Assembly: GCF_029080175.1 (NCBI RefSeq)
Contig: NZ_JARFJC010000017.1
Direction: 5' to 3' (one strand)
Origin: Luteipulveratus flavus
GTDB taxonomy: Bacteria > Actinomycetota > Actinomycetes > Actinomycetales > Dermatophilaceae
DNA: 64,000 nt
In this document: positions 61,774 through 64,000 of the stretch, piece after piece
Position numbering within the stretch: position 1 is the stretch's first letter
Layout: each line of letters begins with the position of its first letter
The notes under the pieces: model-generated
What the model saw: the letters and a program-made list of their open reading frames with translations, nothing else
What the model was told of the DNA's origin: nothing
Databases searched by the model: none
Translations under genes and position numbers: made by a program

Positions 61774-62744
61774 GCGGCCGCGCGGTCGAGGTCTCGGACC
61801 TGCACAAGACGCTCGGCACGCACCACGCGCTACGCGGCCTCGACCTGCACGTCGACGCCGGGCGGGTGCTGGGTCTGCTCGGCCCCAACGGCGCCGGGAA
61901 GACGACCACCGTGCGCATCCTCTCGACCCTCCTGGCCGCCGACCGTGGCTCGGTGCGGGTCGCCGGCTTCGACGTCCGCACCGAGGCCGACGAGGTCCGT
62001 CGTCGGATCGGCCTCACCGGGCAGTACGCCGCCGTCGACGAGCTGCTGACCGGACGGCAGAACCTTGAGCTGATCGGCAACCTGCAGCACCTGCGGCGTG
62101 CGGACTCCCGTGCGCGGGCGCGCGAGCTGATCGACCAGTTCGGGCTGCAGGACGCCGCCGACCGTCCCGCCTCCGGGTACTCCGGCGGGATGCGCCGCCG
62201 GCTCGACCTCGCTGCGAGCCTGGTCGCCCGCCCGTCCGTGCTGTTCATCGACGAGCCCACCACGGGCCTGGACCCCGCCAGCCGGATCCAGCTGTGGGCC
62301 ACGGTGCGCACGCTCGTCGACGACGGTGTGACCGTCCTGCTGACGACGCAGTACCTCGAGGAGGCCGACGAGCTCGCCGACACCATCGTGGTCATGCGCG
62401 ACGGCCGGGCCGTCGCGGACGGCACGCCCGCCCAGCTCAAGGCCTCCCTGGGCGGCAACCAGCTGGTGGTGACGTTGGTCCGGCCGGAGGACTGTGTGCG
62501 GGTGGCCCAGCTGCTGCAGCCGTTCGGCACCCTCGTGCCGGACATCGACGAGCGCCGGTCCGTCGTCACGATCGAGGTGACCGACGCCCTCACGACGCTG
62601 GAGGCGGCGTCGCGGGCGCTGCGGGACCGGGCCGTCGAGGTGCGCACCCTGCTGGTGCGGCCGCCGTCGCTGGACGAGGTGTTCCTGCACCTCACCGGGG
62701 ACCAGACCGTCGAGCCGGCCGCGGTGACGACCGCGGCCCCGTGA
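61770..62744 (+). CDS. ABC transporter ATPase (DrrA-like)
   Basis: A 324-residue ATPase. Walker A is LGPNGAGKTTT, the signature YSGGMRRRLDLAASL, and Walker B SVLFIDEPTTGLDP. A C-terminal extension of about 90 residues is typical of DrrA-type drug-export ATPases. It presumably energises the ABC-2 permease at 58221. It is coupled to mbtH upstream and to the PPTase downstream by 4-bp overlaps. Confidence 0.92.
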   Translation: MSGRAVEVSDLHKTLGTHHALRGLDLHVDAGRVLGLLGPNGAGKTTTVRILSTLLAADRGSVRVAGFDVRTEADEVRRRIGLTGQYAAVDELLTGRQNLELIGNLQHLRRADSRARARELIDQFGLQDAADRPASGYSGGMRRRLDLAASLVARPSVLFIDEPTTGLDPASRIQLWATVRTLVDDGVTVLLTTQYLEEADELADTIVVMRDGRAVADGTPAQLKASLGGNQLVVTLVRPEDCVRVAQLLQPFGTLVPDIDERRSVVTIEVTDALTTLEAASRALRDRAVEVRTLLVRPPSLDEVFLHLTGDQTVEPAAVTTAAP

Positions 62745-63457
62745 CGACCGTCCATCTCGCCCGGGCGCGCCTGGGCGACCTGGCCGACCTCGACCCGACG
62801 CAGCGGCGGCGCGTCCTGCGGTACGAGCAGGAGGCGGACCGGGCGCGCTGTGCCACCGGCGTCCGGCTGGTGCTGCACGCGCTCCGGCGAGCGACAGGTG
62901 ACGAGGCGGCAACGGTGGAGCGGCGCTGCACCGGGTGCGGCGCCGCCGACCACGGCCCGGTCGAGCCCGCGGGCCGGTACGCCGGTCGGTGGTCCCTGTC
63001 GGTCACGCACAGCGGGGACGTCGTCGGTGTCGCCGTCCGCGCGGGCGCCGAGCCGGTCGGCCTCGACCTCGAGGCCGGTGCGGCGCGCTCGCTGGACGCC
63101 GTCGCGCGGCTGGTCTGCACGCCGTACGAGCAAGCCGCGGATGCCGCCGCACCCGACACCGACGATGCCCGGCGGATCAGGTGGGTGCGCAAGGAGGCGG
63201 TGCTCAAGGCGGCGCGGGTGGGACTCACCGTCCCCATGACCCACCTGGAGCTCAGCGCCGCGCACGAGCCTCCCCGGGTGCTCGGCTGGGACTCGGCCTC
63301 GCGCCCGGACGGCCTCGCCGCTGCGGACATCGCGCTGTGCGACCTCGCGCTGCAGGAGCCGGCCGGCGTACGGGGTGCCGTGGCCGTCCTCGGTACGGCC
63401 GACCTGGACGCCCGGTGCGTCCGGGTCGAGGACGCCGAGCTGGTGGCAGGCCCGTGA
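62741..63457 (+). CDS. 4'-Phosphopantetheinyl transferase (Sfp type)
   Basis: A 238-residue Sfp-type transferase. The Mg2+/CoA-binding motif is VGLDLEAGA, the second motif is WVRKEAVLKAARVG, and WSLSVTHSGDVVGVA precedes them. It moves phosphopantetheine from CoA to the T domains of both NRPSs and to the free ACP. The GTG at 62741 overlaps the ATPase stop (GTGA). Confidence 0.9.
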   Translation: MTTVHLARARLGDLADLDPTQRRRVLRYEQEADRARCATGVRLVLHALRRATGDEAATVERRCTGCGAADHGPVEPAGRYAGRWSLSVTHSGDVVGVAVRAGAEPVGLDLEAGAARSLDAVARLVCTPYEQAADAAAPDTDDARRIRWVRKEAVLKAARVGLTVPMTHLELSAAHEPPRVLGWDSASRPDGLAAADIALCDLALQEPAGVRGAVAVLGTADLDARCVRVEDAELVAGP

Positions 63458-63467
63458 ACCCGTGACC

Positions 63468-64000
63468 TCAGGCGCGCAGGTACGTCAGCACGGCGGCCAC
63501 CCGACGCGACGTCGTGGTCGAGGGCGGCAGGTCCAGCTTGGCCAGGATGCTGTTGATGTGCTTGGCGACCGCCTTCTCGGTGACGACGAGCCGTTCGGCG
63601 ATGACGGCGTTGGAGTGACCCTCGGCCATCAGCGCGAGCACCTCGAGCTCCCGGGCGGTGAGCCGGCCGAGCACCCCGGCCTCCCGGTTGCGGTTCATCA
63701 GCGCCTTGACGACCTCCGGGTCCAGGACGGTCCCGCCCTGCTGCACGGCGTGCAGCGCCGTCACGAACTGCACGTCGTCGAAGACGCGGTCCTTCAGCAG
63801 GTACCCGACGCCACCGCGCTCGCCGGCCAGGAGCTCCTCGACGTACAGCTGCTCGACGTACTGCGAGAGCAGCACGACCGGCAGGTCCGGGACGGCCTCG
63901 CGGGCGGCCAGGGCGGCGCGCAGGCCCTCGTCCGTCTGCCGGGGCGGCAGCCGGACGTCCAGCAGCGCCAGGTCGGGACGGTGCTCGACGATCGCCGGAA
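63468..64000 (-). CDS. LuxR/NarL-type response regulator, C-terminal part
   Basis: At least 177 residues; the gene runs off the right edge. The receiver domain has the probable phosphorylated Asp in LALLDVRLPP and the GYLLKDRV end typical of NarL-type receivers. The HTH is LTARELEVLALMAEGHSN, followed by ERLVVTEKAVAKHINSIL. It converges with the PPTase gene (10 bp apart). A partner histidine kinase would be outside the window. It may control the cluster, but the SARP-like sites are not the expected NarL-type target. Confidence 0.88.
   Translation of the reverse strand, partial: PAIVEHRPDLALLDVRLPPRQTDEGLRAALAAREAVPDLPVVLLSQYVEQLYVEELLAGERGGVGYLLKDRVFDDVQFVTALHAVQQGGTVLDPEVVKALMNRNREAGVLGRLTARELEVLALMAEGHSNAVIAERLVVTEKAVAKHINSILAKLDLPPSTTTSRRVAAVLTYLRA

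Overview
This window comes from a GC-rich actinobacterial chromosome. The signs are dense GTG/ATG starts, ATGA/GTGA stop-start overlaps, probable leaderless promoters, and actinobacterial families such as DUF3027, DUF6458, DUF2530, an XPB-type helicase and a MbtH protein. The genus cannot be fixed from the sequence alone; a member of the Micrococcales is a reasonable but weak guess.

Layout. 1-8.9 kb is ordinary chromosome: a VOC-family fragment, a DHA2 exporter with a divergent MmyB-like regulator, several phosphatases and hydrolases, a cold-shock-domain protein with DUF3027 and DUF6458 neighbours, and an NCS2 nucleobase permease. 8,871-15,408 is a small (about 6.5 kb) integrative element driven by a large serine recombinase. 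It sits in the 3' end of the NCS2 permease gene, is bounded by a perfect 10-bp repeat, and swaps the last seven permease codons for seven of its own. It carries unknown genes, a twice-frameshifted HTH gene and an array of six perfect tetraloop hairpins in a 456-bp non-coding gap. 15.6-26.7 kb holds a YjbR-like gene, a truncated RibD/DHFR-like gene abutting a mazEF-like module, a 70-bp near-palindrome, an XPB-type helicase, a DUF3800 gene, HMG-CoA lyase, a membrane protein, an M13 peptidase and a helicase-associated protein. 26.8-28.8 kb is a two-gene EACC1-caspase module of the kind seen in bacterial conflict systems. 28.9-35.3 kb has an ArsR-type regulator with an MFS exporter, a sugar porter, an acyl-CoA synthetase and an aldose-epimerase-like gene.

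35.3-64 kb (running off the end) is a non-ribosomal peptide biosynthetic gene cluster. A SbnI-like serine kinase, a SbnA-like synthase and a SbnB-like dehydrogenase give a self-contained route from serine and glutamate to L-2,3-diaminopropionate. A second cassette (ATP-grasp ligase, BtrK-like PLP decarboxylase, free ACP) resembles the butirosin steps that make 4-aminobutyryl-ACP. It is flanked by a KAS III enzyme, a KAS III-like protein without the catalytic cysteine and an acyl-CoA-dehydrogenase-like oxidase. Two NRPSs follow with the architecture C-A-T-E-C-T and C-A-T-C-A-T-TE; the second module has no A domain. An ABC-2 permease, an MMPL/RND transporter, MbtH, an ABC ATPase, a phosphopantetheinyl transferase and a LuxR-type response regulator complete it.

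Three promoters in the cluster (before the KAS III gene, the sbnB-like gene and mbtH) carry the same arrangement: three heptamers ending in GTCAG (GTCAT once), spaced exactly 11 bp, followed after exactly 10 bp by a -10-like hexamer. This matches the layout of SARP activator sites, although no SARP gene lies in the window. It predicts that the three transcription units form one regulon and marks the cluster limits.
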